From CALINF01 sp039990395 (GTDB lineage Bacteria; Pseudomonadota; Gammaproteobacteria; Pseudomonadales; Halieaceae): a stretch of DNA of 64,000 nt. Below are positions 1 through 9,389 of this stretch, piece by piece. The stretch spans positions 1,832,739-1,896,738 of the forward strand of contig JBDXFZ010000146.1 in assembly GCA_039990395.1 (NCBI GenBank). Reading direction: 5' to 3'. The stretch's first letter is position 1. Each line of letters starts with the position of its first letter. The translations under genes were made by a program, and so were the position numbers. Under the pieces are notes generated by a model that made no database searches, had not been told where the DNA came from, and saw only the letters and a program-made list of their open reading frames with translations.

Positions 1-2
1 TT

Positions 3-491
3 CCCACCGATGCGATCATGCAGCTGAAATCCGCACTGCGCATGGGTACCGACATCAGTGCCACGCTTACCGATTCAGGACTGGTAGCCGAACTCTCGCA
101 ATTAGCAGGCGCGGTCAGTCAAGGGCGAACTGGCGCCGATGCCATATTCACTGTTGCTGACCCACATAACTTTCTTGAGCTGGGCCGTGCTGTGGATGTC
201 AAAATACGACTTCCAAAGATTGATAGCGTGATCGCCCTTCCCCTCTACAGCATATACAGCAATCGCCGGGTTTACGTGATCGAGGACGAACGACTGCGCA
301 GTATTGCTATTGCACCGCTGGGGCAGCGTATAAACAGCGAAGGCGAGATTGAGGTACTGATAGACGAAAGTCAGCTAGCAGCAGGAGCCACAGTTCTCGC
401 CACTAATCTGCCCAAAGCCACCAGCGGATTGAAGGTTCAAGTGATTAACGACAACAGAGCGCTGGCTAGCGTCGCGAATGGCGCTGGCTGA
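3..491 (+). CDS. RND efflux periplasmic adaptor, C-terminal part (partial at left edge)
   Basis: The reading frame is open to the left edge, so only about the last 162 residues are present. The sequence resembles the beta-barrel and membrane-proximal part of HlyD/AcrA-type membrane-fusion proteins: a stretch beginning ADPHNFLELGRAVDVKIRLP, then VIALPLYSIY and RRVYVIEDERLR, which match the usual 'alanine-leucine-pro' and 'VWVI/VYVI' strands of these adaptors. Such proteins link an inner-membrane RND pump to an outer-membrane channel. The matching pump is not downstream (an MscS channel follows), so it probably lies to the left of the window. The first ATG at 18 is not a true start. Family assignment is good; substrate is unknown. 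Confidence 0.7.
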   Translation, partial: PTDAIMQLKSALRMGTDISATLTDSGLVAELSQLAGAVSQGRTGADAIFTVADPHNFLELGRAVDVKIRLPKIDSVIALPLYSIYSNRRVYVIEDERLRSIAIAPLGQRINSEGEIEVLIDESQLAAGATVLATNLPKATSGLKVQVINDNRALASVANGAG

Positions 492-584
492 AACCAGAAG
501 GCTAGTCGATATTAACGTTCAAAAGGACGCTCTGTAGTGCAAGACAACCCATAATTCATCTACTATAGTGCCGGTCAAAACCAG

Positions 585-631
585 CCGAGTTGCGGCGTAG
601 CTTGCTATTTCGCTGCTGCCGCCCATCTCGG
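585..631. other. Imperfect stem-loop in the mscS leader
   Basis: The segments CCGAG, GCGGC and GTAGC (585-601) pair in order with GCTGC, GCCGC and CTCGG (612-631), leaving a ten-base loop and small bulges. No T tract follows directly. It lies 30 bases before the mscS start, so it could be a 5' UTR structure or a weak terminator of the preceding gene. Confidence 0.35.
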
Positions 632-660
632 TACTATTTATTATCAGAGGATTTGTTTAG

Positions 661-1476
661 ATGGAAGACATGGGAATGGGTGATGTTGTAGGCCTGTATA
701 TTGTGCCGTGGGGGATTCGCATCGCGCTTGCCCTGGCGATATTTTACATTGGTAAAAAGGTTGTAGGCGCTGTGGTGGGCGTACTTCAGCGCCTCATGCG
801 CAAGCAAGAGACGGACGAGATCCTCGTCAGCTTTATCAGTGCAATTGTCCGTTGGGTGCTACTGCTGTTTGTTGTAATCGCTGCATTGAGCCAGTTGGGC
901 ATTGATACTACGTCATTGATCGCTCTGTTAGGTGCCGCCGGCCTCGCAATAGGTCTCTCACTGCAGAGTTCGCTATCCAATTTTGCCGCCGGTGTGATGC
1001 TGATTGTGTTTCGTCCATTTACCAAAGGCGACTTCATCGATGCAGGTGGAGCCATGGGCGTCGTAGACAAGATCAGTATTTTTACCACCATACTGACAAC
1101 AACAGACAATAAGGAAGTTATCATTCCCAATGGCGCTATCATGGGCGGCAATATCACCAATTTCAGCGCTCGCCCAACTCGCCGTGTGGACATGGTGTTC
1201 GGTATTGGCTATGACGACGACATACGCAAAGCCAAAGCCCTGCTGGAAGAAATCGTCGCTGCCGATGACCGCGTGCTCGCAGAGCCCGCCCCGGTTGTTT
1301 CTATCAGCGAACTCGCCGACTCCAGCGTCAACTTCGTCGTCCGACCGTGGGTAAACGCGGCTGATTACTGGGATGTACTTTGGGAAACTACCGAGTCAGT
1401 GAAACTGAAGTTTGACGAGGCAGGTATCAGCATCCCCTACCCCCAAATGGACGTGCATCTAGACAAGGGCGAGTAA
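661..1476 (+). CDS. mscS: Small-conductance mechanosensitive channel, MscS family
   Basis: This 271-residue protein has the short MscS architecture: N-terminal hydrophobic segments (about residues 10-35 and 55-80), then the pore-lining TM3 with the glycine/alanine pattern LLGAAGLAIGLSLQSSLSNF (about 97-116), followed by the beta domain (PFTKGDFIDAGGAMGVVDKI) and the cytoplasmic alpha/beta cage. E. coli MscS is 286 residues, so length is normal. It opens on membrane tension during osmotic downshock. The ATG at 661 has GAGG at 650-653 upstream. It appears monocistronic and is followed by a strong hairpin. Confidence 0.92.
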   Translation: MEDMGMGDVVGLYIVPWGIRIALALAIFYIGKKVVGAVVGVLQRLMRKQETDEILVSFISAIVRWVLLLFVVIAALSQLGIDTTSLIALLGAAGLAIGLSLQSSLSNFAAGVMLIVFRPFTKGDFIDAGGAMGVVDKISIFTTILTTTDNKEVIIPNGAIMGGNITNFSARPTRRVDMVFGIGYDDDIRKAKALLEEIVAADDRVLAEPAPVVSISELADSSVNFVVRPWVNAADYWDVLWETTESVKLKFDEAGISIPYPQMDVHLDKGE

Positions 1477-1512
1477 CCCTCAATCGGCTAGAAAACAAAT
1501 TTTTACACTTCT

Positions 1513-1545
1513 CGATGCCCGCGTTGTGTTATAACGCGAGCATCG
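1513..1545 (+). terminator. Hairpin, probable terminator after mscS
   Basis: A 13-bp stem with one mismatch (CGATGC-C-CGCGTT at 1513-1525 against AACGCG-A-GCATCG at 1533-1545) surrounds a seven-base loop. It is followed by ATTTATTCC, a weak T-rich tail. It lies 37 bases after the mscS stop and 65 bases before the next gene. Confidence 0.5.
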
Positions 1546-1609
1546 ATTTATTCCATTTCGCCCGGCACGAATCGAGGCAACATCTTAACGGTGCTGCGCT
1601 GGGCGCAGA

Positions 1610-2971
1610 GTGGGCTTTTACGTGTCCAGTGCAAAACGACAGACCATAGTTTCAGCCATCATGGTAGCAGGCGCTGCCGCCGTGACTACATTGCTTTATA
1701 TGAGCAAACCCCCCACCGAAATCAAGGAACCACAGTACACGCCTGTTACGGTGGACGCAGCAGAAGTCATCCTTGAAACGATCCGCATTCCCGTGCAGGC
1801 ACAGGGAATCGTCTCCCCCCTGCGCGAAACAGTTCTACAGGCAGAAGTGCGTGGGCGTGTCGTTGAAATATCGCCTAACTTTAACGTAGGGAGCTTTGTC
1901 GAGCAGGACGATGCTCTATTGCGAATCGACCCGCGCGATTACCAGACCAGCCTGCTACGAGCGCAGGCTGCGGTGGAATCTGCTGAGTCCAGCCTGGCAC
2001 AGGAGAAAGGCCGCGCACAGGTTGCATTGAAGGAGTGGCAAAAATTACCAAAGGGCAGCCAACGCAGCCCTGAAGCCCGCGACCTGTACCTGCGCAAGCC
2101 ACAGCTAGAGCTGGCCGAGGCGCAGCTTCTGGCAGCCCGCGCCGACCTGAACACCGCACGGGACAACCTTGAGCGAACGATTGTCAGGGCCCCTTACCGG
2201 GCGCTGATACGCGAGAAAGATACCGACCTGGGACAATTCGTGAATATGGGTAGTGAACTTGCCCACATCTTCGCCGTTGAATTGGCTGAGGTAAGACTGC
2301 CGATACCGCAAACTCGCCTGCCCTACCTCGATATTCCCGGGGTACAGGGTTACGACACAGCCGTTCCAATCGACCTGTATACAGACGTGGGAGGAACAGT
2401 ACGCCATTGGGATGCTACGCTACATCGCACCGAGGGCGTTTACGATGAACGTTCCCGTGCTCTGTTTACCGTAGCCAGAGTGCAGGACCCCTACGCACTG
2501 GAGCATCCGGGGCGAGCACCATTGCGCATGGGTACTTTCGTGAATGCCAACATCACTGGCAAAGCGATACCTGAACTTGTCGCCCTGCCCCGGCATATCT
2601 TGCGAGCCGGTAATCAGATATGGGTGATAGACAAAGACAACCGGCTACGCAATCGTACTGTGACCATCTTGCGTACAGGCGGCGATGAGATCTACGTCAA
2701 CGCTGGCTTAGATAGTGGAGAGCTCGTGTCGCTTACGGCGCTGGACAGCAATTTTGAAGGCGCTGAGGTCGATATCATATCGCGACGGATGACCTCTGAT
2801 CGTGATGCGCCCGAGGTTGCTGTACCCGAGCAGCCAGAGACACCTGATTTATCAGCAACCCCTACACCATCCGAATCAATGGAATCTTCCGAGTCGGCTG
2901 CATCCAATGAAAATCCAGAGCTAACGGCAGCCACCGAAAATGACACCAACCTGGCCGCCAGCAATCCATGA
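1610..2971 (+). CDS. RND efflux periplasmic adaptor (HlyD/AcrA family)
   Basis: The 453-residue protein has one N-terminal membrane anchor (about 11-31), a lipoyl-like hairpin (ETVLQAEVRGRVVEI, about 73-115), an alpha-helical hairpin rich in Ala/Glu/Leu (about 118-190), a beta-barrel, and a membrane-proximal part ending ALPRHILRAGNQIWVID. The last 60 residues are an acidic Ser/Glu/Pro/Thr-rich tail that is unusual for this family. Its stop overlaps the next start (ATGA), coupling it to the RND pump. The start given is GTG; the ATG at 1661 would remove part of the anchor and is less likely. Substrate cannot be told. Confidence 0.85.
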   Translation: MGFYVSSAKRQTIVSAIMVAGAAAVTTLLYMSKPPTEIKEPQYTPVTVDAAEVILETIRIPVQAQGIVSPLRETVLQAEVRGRVVEISPNFNVGSFVEQDDALLRIDPRDYQTSLLRAQAAVESAESSLAQEKGRAQVALKEWQKLPKGSQRSPEARDLYLRKPQLELAEAQLLAARADLNTARDNLERTIVRAPYRALIREKDTDLGQFVNMGSELAHIFAVELAEVRLPIPQTRLPYLDIPGVQGYDTAVPIDLYTDVGGTVRHWDATLHRTEGVYDERSRALFTVARVQDPYALEHPGRAPLRMGTFVNANITGKAIPELVALPRHILRAGNQIWVIDKDNRLRNRTVTILRTGGDEIYVNAGLDSGELVSLTALDSNFEGAEVDIISRRMTSDRDAPEVAVPEQPETPDLSATPTPSESMESSESAASNENPELTAATENDTNLAASNP

Positions 2972-5900
2972 GCGAAAATCCGAACAAAGGCATTATTGCC
3001 TGGTTTGCCCACAACCCCGTAGCAGCCAATCTCTTGATGATTGTGATCATGGTTGTAGGCCTCGCCTCTGCGCTAAGTTTACAACGCGCCATGTTTCCAC
3101 TGCTGGATATTGATCGCATTATTGTCACCATGACCTATCCCGGCGCCGCACCCGAAGAGGTTGAGCAAGGCATCGTCCTCAAAATCGAAGAAGCCATAAA
3201 CGACATTGACTCTATCAAGCGCGTGGAATCCGATGCGTTTGAGTCAATGGCGCGGATCATCATAGAACCGCAGGAAGGAACAGACCTCGCCAAGCTCATG
3301 GACGAGATAAAAAACAACATTGATGCTGTGCAGCAATTCCCGGAAGGCGCTGAAAAACCCATCATACGGCAGCCCGAATTACTGATTCCCGCGATCACTG
3401 TACAAATATCCGGCGCGATGAATGAGCGCAGCATGAAATCATTGGCCGACGAACTGCGACGTGACCTGCTAACACTCCCTGAAGTCACTTCGGCCAATGT
3501 CGTGGGCGCGCGAGAATATGAGATCGGGATCGAAATCTCAGAATCATTATTGCGCGAGTATCACCTGACACTCGGTGAGGTTGCGCGCACGATCGCCAAC
3601 TCCTCGCTGGACCTACCGGCTGGGTCGGTAAAGACCGAGAACGGCGACATCATGTTGCGCACCGTTGGCCAAGCTTATGTGCAGAGCGACTTCGAATCTA
3701 TCGTGTTGCGAACCTGGCCTGATGGTACCCGATTGCTGCTGGGCGACATCGCCAACGTGGAGGACGGATTTGAAGACAGCGAAGGCTTTGCCTCTTTCAA
3801 TGGTGCTTACTCACTAGGTGTGGAAGTCTACGCTATGGGTAAGCAAGACATTATCGATACCGCTACGGCAACCAGGCAATATGTGGAAGAAAAACAAGCG
3901 CTTCTACCACCGGGAGTCACGTTGGAAGTGTGGGCGGATATCACCTTCTACCTGAAAGATCGCCTCGGCATGATGATGCGCAATCTTGCGCTAGGCGCTT
4001 TGCTGGTGTTTATCGTGTTGGCCCTATTTCTGGAAATCAAACTCGCTTTCTGGGTAATGCTCGGTATACCTGTTTGCTTCCTGGGCGCAATGGCGCTGAT
4101 TCATACACCCTATATCGATGCCAGCCTGAATATGGTGAGTATTTTCGGCTTCATTCTAGTGCTGGGAATCGTAGTCGATGACGCCATCATCATGGGTGAG
4201 AGCGCTTACTCGGAGCAAGAAAAGCACGGCCACAGCATCGCCAGCGTAGTCAATGGCGTGCACCGTGTCGCTATGCCGGCAACGTTCGGCGTACTCACCA
4301 CCATAGTCGCTTTTTTACCAACGCTTTTTATCGATGGCGTTTTTGCGGCTTTCCCAGAGGCCTGCGGCTGGGTCGTCATCCTCTGCCTTTGCTTTTCACT
4401 CGTTGAGTCCAAGTGGATTCTTCCCGCTCACCTGGCGCATAGCAAGCCCACCACCAACCCACTACTACTTAAAGTTGACCACCTTCAAGAAGGCATCAAC
4501 CGCAGGCTGTCTTCGTTTGTCAGGGAACGCTACACGCCATTTGTGCAGCGATGTATCGCCAATCGATACGTCACCTTGTTTTTCTTCTTCTCTCTTTTAA
4601 TTATGAGCGCTGGGCTGATTGCCGGCGGATTAGTCAGAACGGTTATTGCCCCAGAGGTACCTGGCGAGTTTGTGTCTGTAGAGCTGCGCATGACCGACGG
4701 CACACCCGAGACGCGCACGCAAGAAACAGTGAAGATGATCGTTGAGGGCCTGAACCGACTGGAACGCGAATACAAGGTTGAATACGGTACCGATCAGGCG
4801 CTCGTAAAACATGTGGCAGCCTATGGGTTTGACCGTATCAACGGCAAAATATTCGTTGAACTGGAAAAAGCCGATAAACGCTTTATCAACATTCCAGAGA
4901 TTGAGAAACGCTGGCGTGAGCAGGTGGGCACGCTCCACGGTGTAGACATATTCTCAATTTCCAGCGACAGCGGACCAAGCTTCGGACCCTCTATCTCGTT
5001 TGATTTGATGCACGCAAATTTCGACACGCTGCGTCTGGCATCTGAGGAACTCGAAGAAGCGATGCGTCATTACGCAGGTGTGTATGACGTACGCAATGGT
5101 GCCAGCGATACCGCCGATGAATTCCACTTGGATATTATGCCCGAAGCTGAATCATTGGGACTTTCCAGGTTTGATCTGGGCAACCAGGTAAGGCATGCAT
5201 TCTACGGCGCCGAAGCACAGCGGGTGCAAAGAGGCATTGACGAGGTCAAGGTGATGGTGCGCTATCCCGCCGCCGACCGAAAGACGGTAGGCAGCCTGAG
5301 TGACATGTACATCCGCACTGCAGACGGGGGTGAATTGCCCTTTGAGACTGTTGCCAGCCTGGAAGTCAAACAGGGCTTGATCAAAGCGACGCATATCAAT
5401 TTCCAACGTGCCGCCGAGCTTACCGCCGAAGTGGACAAGACTGTGATCGAGCCCTCTGAAGTCGTTTCCGATATTCGTGAGAACGTTCTCCCAGCGCTGA
5501 TGTTGAAGTATCCGGGGCTGAGTCACGATACATCGGGTATGTCCAACGAAGAAGCCAAGTTTGCCAGAAGTATGGCTATCGGGTTTTCTCTGGCGTTGTT
5601 TGGTATCTATGCGCTACTGGCGATTCCTACCAAATCCTATCTGCAACCATTAATCATAATGGGCGTCATACCGTTTGGTATTATTGGTGCAATTGCCGGG
5701 CACTGGCTGATTGGCTTGCCGATCAGTCTGATGTCGGTCATGGGCGTCATCGCGTTGAGTGGTGTAGTGGTTAACGATAGCCTGATCCTGGTGGACCATA
5801 TCAACAAGGCGGTGCAGCAAGGCCAGCGTCGCTACGACGCAGTCATCGAAGCAGGTAAACGACGCTTTCGCGCTATTTTGCTGACTTCGCTAACGACCTT

Positions 5901-6150
5901 TTTCGGCCTTGCACCCATGCTGCTGGAGAGGAGCACCCAGGCGCAGGGCATCGTCCCCATGGCCGTCTCGCTCGCGTTCGGCATTGTCTTTGCTACAGTG
6001 ATAACACTCCTGCTGGTACCGTGCCTCTACCTCATTCTCGAAGATATCAATCGGCTTTGGCAGAGAATACTGGGCAAGAAAACAGATAACCTCGAGCCTA
6101 TCGCTCCGCGGTCAGCGGACGACCTCACAGCTGATGCAGCGAACATATAA
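2968..6150 (+). CDS. RND-family efflux pump, inner-membrane subunit
   Basis: At 1060 residues this has the full AcrB/MexB-like layout: TM1 near residue 20, a first porter domain (about 45-330), a TM block, a second porter domain (about 560-860) and the C-terminal TM block. The proton-relay motif GIVVDDAIIMGE lies near residue 400 in TM4 with both aspartates. The mirrored GVVVNDSLILVDH is near 930. It exchanges protons for export of an unknown substrate and works with the adaptor it overlaps by 4 bp. No outer-membrane channel gene is adjacent. The last 39 bp overlap the end of the convergent sppA gene. Confidence 0.93.
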   Translation: MSENPNKGIIAWFAHNPVAANLLMIVIMVVGLASALSLQRAMFPLLDIDRIIVTMTYPGAAPEEVEQGIVLKIEEAINDIDSIKRVESDAFESMARIIIEPQEGTDLAKLMDEIKNNIDAVQQFPEGAEKPIIRQPELLIPAITVQISGAMNERSMKSLADELRRDLLTLPEVTSANVVGAREYEIGIEISESLLREYHLTLGEVARTIANSSLDLPAGSVKTENGDIMLRTVGQAYVQSDFESIVLRTWPDGTRLLLGDIANVEDGFEDSEGFASFNGAYSLGVEVYAMGKQDIIDTATATRQYVEEKQALLPPGVTLEVWADITFYLKDRLGMMMRNLALGALLVFIVLALFLEIKLAFWVMLGIPVCFLGAMALIHTPYIDASLNMVSIFGFILVLGIVVDDAIIMGESAYSEQEKHGHSIASVVNGVHRVAMPATFGVLTTIVAFLPTLFIDGVFAAFPEACGWVVILCLCFSLVESKWILPAHLAHSKPTTNPLLLKVDHLQEGINRRLSSFVRERYTPFVQRCIANRYVTLFFFFSLLIMSAGLIAGGLVRTVIAPEVPGEFVSVELRMTDGTPETRTQETVKMIVEGLNRLEREYKVEYGTDQALVKHVAAYGFDRINGKIFVELEKADKRFINIPEIEKRWREQVGTLHGVDIFSISSDSGPSFGPSISFDLMHANFDTLRLASEELEEAMRHYAGVYDVRNGASDTADEFHLDIMPEAESLGLSRFDLGNQVRHAFYGAEAQRVQRGIDEVKVMVRYPAADRKTVGSLSDMYIRTADGGELPFETVASLEVKQGLIKATHINFQRAAELTAEVDKTVIEPSEVVSDIRENVLPALMLKYPGLSHDTSGMSNEEAKFARSMAIGFSLALFGIYALLAIPTKSYLQPLIIMGVIPFGIIGAIAGHWLIGLPISLMSVMGVIALSGVVVNDSLILVDHINKAVQQGQRRYDAVIEAGKRRFRAILLTSLTTFFGLAPMLLERSTQAQGIVPMAVSLAFGIVFATVITLLLVPCLYLILEDINRLWQRILGKKTDNLEPIAPRSADDLTADAANI

Positions 6151-7956
6151 ATTGCGCGGATCCTGCAGGCTGTCAACAAATATAGCCGCGTGACTGAGCG
6201 GCTCCAGCATACGCGACACCATTTTCAGCGGTGCTGATTGCCCAACGAGCCCAAGGCTACCAAAGGAGTCGTTTAACTGCTGCAGTAGCATGTCACGTGG
6301 CGACAAAGACTGTTGTTTGAAGTCGACCGAATAAGCCGATAGCCCTGCCAACTGTGCCGCCGCTTCTACAGCGTCGTCCAGGCCACCAAGTGCGTCGACC
6401 AGTCCATTCTCTAGTGCATCCTCGGCGCCCCAAACCCGCCCCTGCGCTATCGCATCAACTTGCTCGAACGTCATATCGCGACCATTAGCCACGATATCGA
6501 CGAAACTGCGGTAGGTATGATCGACCGCTGCGCTAAATGAGATGGCCAATTCTGGATCTAATGCTCGGTCGACACGTAACGTGCCCGCCAACGACGTGGT
6601 ACCCACCCCATCGGTACCAATACCTGCCTTATCCAGCAATCGCTCAAAGGTGGGGAACGCTGCAAACACGCCGATGCTGCCAGTTACCGTTGTCGGAGTG
6701 GCCCAGATTTGATCAGCATCGGCGGCAATATAATAGCCGCCCGATGCCGCCACGCTACCCATCGACACAACGACAGGAAGACCTTGCGACTTCGCATCCA
6801 GCACCGATTGACGTATCACTTCTGAGGCAAACACACTGCCGCCTCCACTATCGATACGTAGAACAATAGCCTGCACACCCGGTTGCTGCGCGGTTTCATG
6901 AATCAAGGCAGATAGGCTATCGCCACCGATATCGCCCGGCGGCTGATCACCAGGGAGAATATTCCCCTTAGCAGTCACAACTGCAACCACGGGCTCCCCC
7001 GAAGGTATCTCGAATGGGCGCTTGAATTGCAGGTATTCGTCGAACATCACTGCCTCATACAATCCCTCATCGTCACGCGCGCCTACCTGCTCTACCAGAT
7101 ATTCATTTGCCTCCCCCCGTGTCATAAGGTGATCAACAAGCCCAGCCTTGAACGCTAACGCGGCGCCATCGCCGCCGGCGTTTGTCAGCGCCTCGGCATA
7201 GCGCTCGACATACCCATCAACAGCCCCGGCCTCAAGCCCTCGCTGATTTTCCACAGACACAGTAAAGGTAGACCAGAGTCCATCCAGCCAGCGCTGTGTG
7301 ATCTCCCGTTCAGCTTCCGACATATCATCACGCAAGAAGGGCTCTGCCATCGACTTATGCTCGCCCGCCTTGAACACGTGCATCGTTACGTAAGCCTTAT
7401 CGAGTGCCGCGCGGAAATAGTTGCGATAGCTGGCAAAGCCCTCCAGTCCAACCGCCCCCATGGGATGCAAAATGACGGTATCGGCCTCACTGGCAATCAA
7501 GTACTGCTGCTGTGTGTAGTAGTCACCGTTTGCAATGACAGGTTTACCACTGGCCCTAAAGATTTTTATCGCCTCGCCGATCTCCTGACTCTTACTGATT
7601 CCAACTGCCACCAGGTAATCGAGCTCTAGCACCAGCGCCGATACCGACGCATCGTCTGCAGCCATCTCTATGGCATCTACAAGGTCACGCAGCAATACTT
7701 CGCGCTCTGCCGGCGTGGGCTCAGATAGCAGTACGCCAAGGGGCTCGACAAAAGACTTCTGATCAACGACCTGACCTGCAGGATTAACCAGCAACGCGTA
7801 GCGCTCTGGCAGCGATTCTGGCGCACTACCCAGATAGGCGAGATAAGCCACACCTATAATGGCAAGAAAAACGAGATTGAGTACTGCCACACGAAGAAAG
7901 GTCAGGCCCCGCCACAATCCCCTGATAATCCCGCTCAATGCTGAAAAAATTCTCAT
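6112..7956 (-). CDS. sppA: Signal peptide peptidase SppA, long form
   Basis: The 614-residue protein matches the E. coli-type 67 kDa enzyme, with tandem S49 domains and one N-terminal membrane segment (about 21-43). The catalytic lysine is in GEHKSMAEPFLRDDMS (about residue 202) in the first domain, and the serine nucleophile in MGSVAASGGYYIAADAD (about 404) in the second, positions close to K209/S409 of E. coli. It degrades leftover signal peptides in the inner membrane. It is the upstream gene of no obvious operon: the next minus-strand gene to its right ends 20 bp before its start. The C-terminal 39 bp overlap the convergent RND gene. Confidence 0.95.
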   Translation of the reverse strand: MRIFSALSGIIRGLWRGLTFLRVAVLNLVFLAIIGVAYLAYLGSAPESLPERYALLVNPAGQVVDQKSFVEPLGVLLSEPTPAEREVLLRDLVDAIEMAADDASVSALVLELDYLVAVGISKSQEIGEAIKIFRASGKPVIANGDYYTQQQYLIASEADTVILHPMGAVGLEGFASYRNYFRAALDKAYVTMHVFKAGEHKSMAEPFLRDDMSEAEREITQRWLDGLWSTFTVSVENQRGLEAGAVDGYVERYAEALTNAGGDGAALAFKAGLVDHLMTRGEANEYLVEQVGARDDEGLYEAVMFDEYLQFKRPFEIPSGEPVVAVVTAKGNILPGDQPPGDIGGDSLSALIHETAQQPGVQAIVLRIDSGGGSVFASEVIRQSVLDAKSQGLPVVVSMGSVAASGGYYIAADADQIWATPTTVTGSIGVFAAFPTFERLLDKAGIGTDGVGTTSLAGTLRVDRALDPELAISFSAAVDHTYRSFVDIVANGRDMTFEQVDAIAQGRVWGAEDALENGLVDALGGLDDAVEAAAQLAGLSAYSVDFKQQSLSPRDMLLQQLNDSFGSLGLVGQSAPLKMVSRMLEPLSHAAIFVDSLQDPRNLYVRCISCEVVR

Positions 7957-7976
7957 ATTCGCTCCGAAGTTCAGGG

Positions 7977-8348
7977 TTATGTCGTTGCGCCAGCGCGCAA
8001 CTGTGGACCACGTTTGCGCACGTACAGCATGGCCGATAGGAATAAGCCTACAACCGCGACCAGTCCCGCGATGGCTACGGGGCTACTCGGCTCCGCGAAG
8101 ACACGCTCCACGGCGACAATAAAATACATAAGACTGACAAAACATAGCCAGATAAAGCTGGTCATGTTGTCTTTCAGCATGGCAGGTACAAACAACAGCA
8201 GGGGCAGCACTTTCAGACCAACAATGAAATACCAGGGCATGGCGCGAACCAAGCCGTCGTAGGTCTGCAGAGACAACAAAAGGCCCAGACACATCCACAC
8301 CAGCAGCCAACAGATTTTTGCCAAACCGGTTCGAGGTGCGACATTCAT
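7977..8348 (-). CDS. DUF2069 small inner-membrane protein
   Basis: The protein has 123 residues from the ATG at 8348, which overlaps the stop of the upstream wrbA-like gene as ATGA; an upstream start at 8393 would only add a poorly conserved 15 residues. There are about four hydrophobic segments, with the family-like stretches PWYFIVGLKVLPLLLFVPAM and FIWLCFVSLMYFIVAVERVF. DUF2069 proteins commonly sit beside wrbA-like and arsC-like genes in gammaproteobacteria, and that order is seen here. The function is unknown. Confidence 0.85.
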   Translation of the reverse strand: MNVAPRTGLAKICWLLVWMCLGLLLSLQTYDGLVRAMPWYFIVGLKVLPLLLFVPAMLKDNMTSFIWLCFVSLMYFIVAVERVFAEPSSPVAIAGLVAVVGLFLSAMLYVRKRGPQLRAGATT

Positions 8349-8941
8349 CGGACAACCGCCAGGGACGCTAGACGCTGCCCGAGTGCCCGACACAGCGCAG
8401 CCTCTGTCTCATTCAATGATCTGCCGTTATCGTCGCCCGCCCAATGGCTAGCACCGTAAGGTGTGCCGCCCGCCTGTGTCGTCATCAAGCCCTTCTCACT
8501 GTATGGCAAACCCGCGATGATCATGCCGTGATGAAGCAGCGGCAGCATCATGCTCAGCAGGGTACTTTCCTGCCCGCCGTGAAGACTCGACGTGGATGTA
8601 AAGACACTCGCAGGCTTGTCAATCATCGCGCCGCTAAGCCACAGCGCAGAACTCTGATCGATAAAATACTTCAGCGGCGCAGCCATATTGCCGAACCGCG
8701 TGGGACTACCCAGCGCAAGACCCGCGCAGTCGCGCAGATCATCCATATCGCAGTAGAGCGGCCCGTCATCCGGGACATCGGGCTCTATGACCTCCGCAAC
8801 CGTGGACACCGCAGGAACGGTCCGCAAACGAGCCGACATACCATCGACCAACTCGACACCACGGGCGATCTGTCGCGCCATCTCTGCGGTAGCGCCTGCA
8901 CGGGAATAGTAAAGAACAAGAATGAAGGGCATCGAGGCCAT
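8345..8941 (-). CDS. wrbA: NAD(P)H:quinone oxidoreductase, WrbA-like flavoprotein
   Basis: This 198-residue protein has a flavodoxin fold. The FMN phosphate loop is at the N terminus (YYSRAGATAEMARQIARGVE, about 8-27). The second signature is GSPTRFGNMAAPLKYFIDQ (about 79-97), and a third is SSLHGGQESTLLSMMLPLLHHG. These match WrbA, which reduces quinones by two electrons and protects against oxidative stress. E. coli WrbA also has 198 residues. It is the middle gene of a tightly coupled minus-strand trio: 1-bp overlap (TGATG) with the arsC-like gene upstream, 4-bp overlap with the DUF2069 gene downstream. Confidence 0.88.
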   Translation of the reverse strand: MASMPFILVLYYSRAGATAEMARQIARGVELVDGMSARLRTVPAVSTVAEVIEPDVPDDGPLYCDMDDLRDCAGLALGSPTRFGNMAAPLKYFIDQSSALWLSGAMIDKPASVFTSTSSLHGGQESTLLSMMLPLLHHGMIIAGLPYSEKGLMTTQAGGTPYGASHWAGDDNGRSLNETEAALCRALGQRLASLAVVR

Positions 8942-9291
8942 CAGGATAATAGATCCAGTACATTTTCGGGGGGGCGTCCCAGCACGGCCCTAGAGCCGCA
9001 CACAACGACAGGCCTTTCTATCAACCGCGGATGCGCAGCCATTGCAGCTATGTAGTCTTGTTCGCTCGATTCTTTGCCCAGACCTGCCTCTTGGTATTCC
9101 GCCTCACCACGCCGTACCAGATCAGCCGCATCAATGTTCAGCTTGGCGATCAATTCTCTTAACTCAGGCGCAGTAAGAGGCGCCTCCAGGTACAAAACAA
9201 TCTCCGGCTCAACACCCTTCTCCTTCAACAAGGACAGCGTATTTCGCGACTTGGAGCAACGGGGGTTGTGATAGATGGTGAACTGGCTCAT
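8941..9291 (-). CDS. ArsC-family glutaredoxin-dependent reductase (YfgD-like)
   Basis: The 116-residue protein has the ArsC/Spx thioredoxin-like fold with the active-site segment YHNPRCSKSRNTL (Cys near residue 12) and the C-terminal pattern LIERPVVV...RAVLGRPPENV. This length and the lack of linked ars genes point to the housekeeping YfgD subgroup rather than a plasmid-type arsenate detoxification gene, so true arsenate reduction is not assured. It is first in an operon with a WrbA-like gene and a DUF2069 gene, suggesting a redox-related role. Confidence 0.88.
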   Translation of the reverse strand: MSQFTIYHNPRCSKSRNTLSLLKEKGVEPEIVLYLEAPLTAPELRELIAKLNIDAADLVRRGEAEYQEAGLGKESSEQDYIAAMAAHPRLIERPVVVCGSRAVLGRPPENVLDLLS

Positions 9292-9389
9292 GTGCAGGTT
9301 TCCTAATAGGTAAAGCGCGGAGCATTATAGCAAACCGCAGAGCGTTGCCAGCGTACGCGGGTCAATTGATTCGTGTAATAATGCGATCC

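Noticed and set aside
786..1193. Minus-strand ORF of 135 residues opposite mscS
   Set aside because: It is antisense to a clear MscS gene, has low-complexity Ser/Thr/Ile content and no recognisable family.
6112..6150. Overlap of RND and SppA genes as a regulatory antisense element
   Set aside because: A 39-bp tail-to-tail overlap is common in compact genomes and both ends look like normal protein ends.
8444..9055. Plus-strand ORF of 203 residues across wrbA and arsC-like genes
   Set aside because: It spans two real minus-strand genes, is rich in Arg/His/Thr as expected of an antisense frame, and shows no domain.
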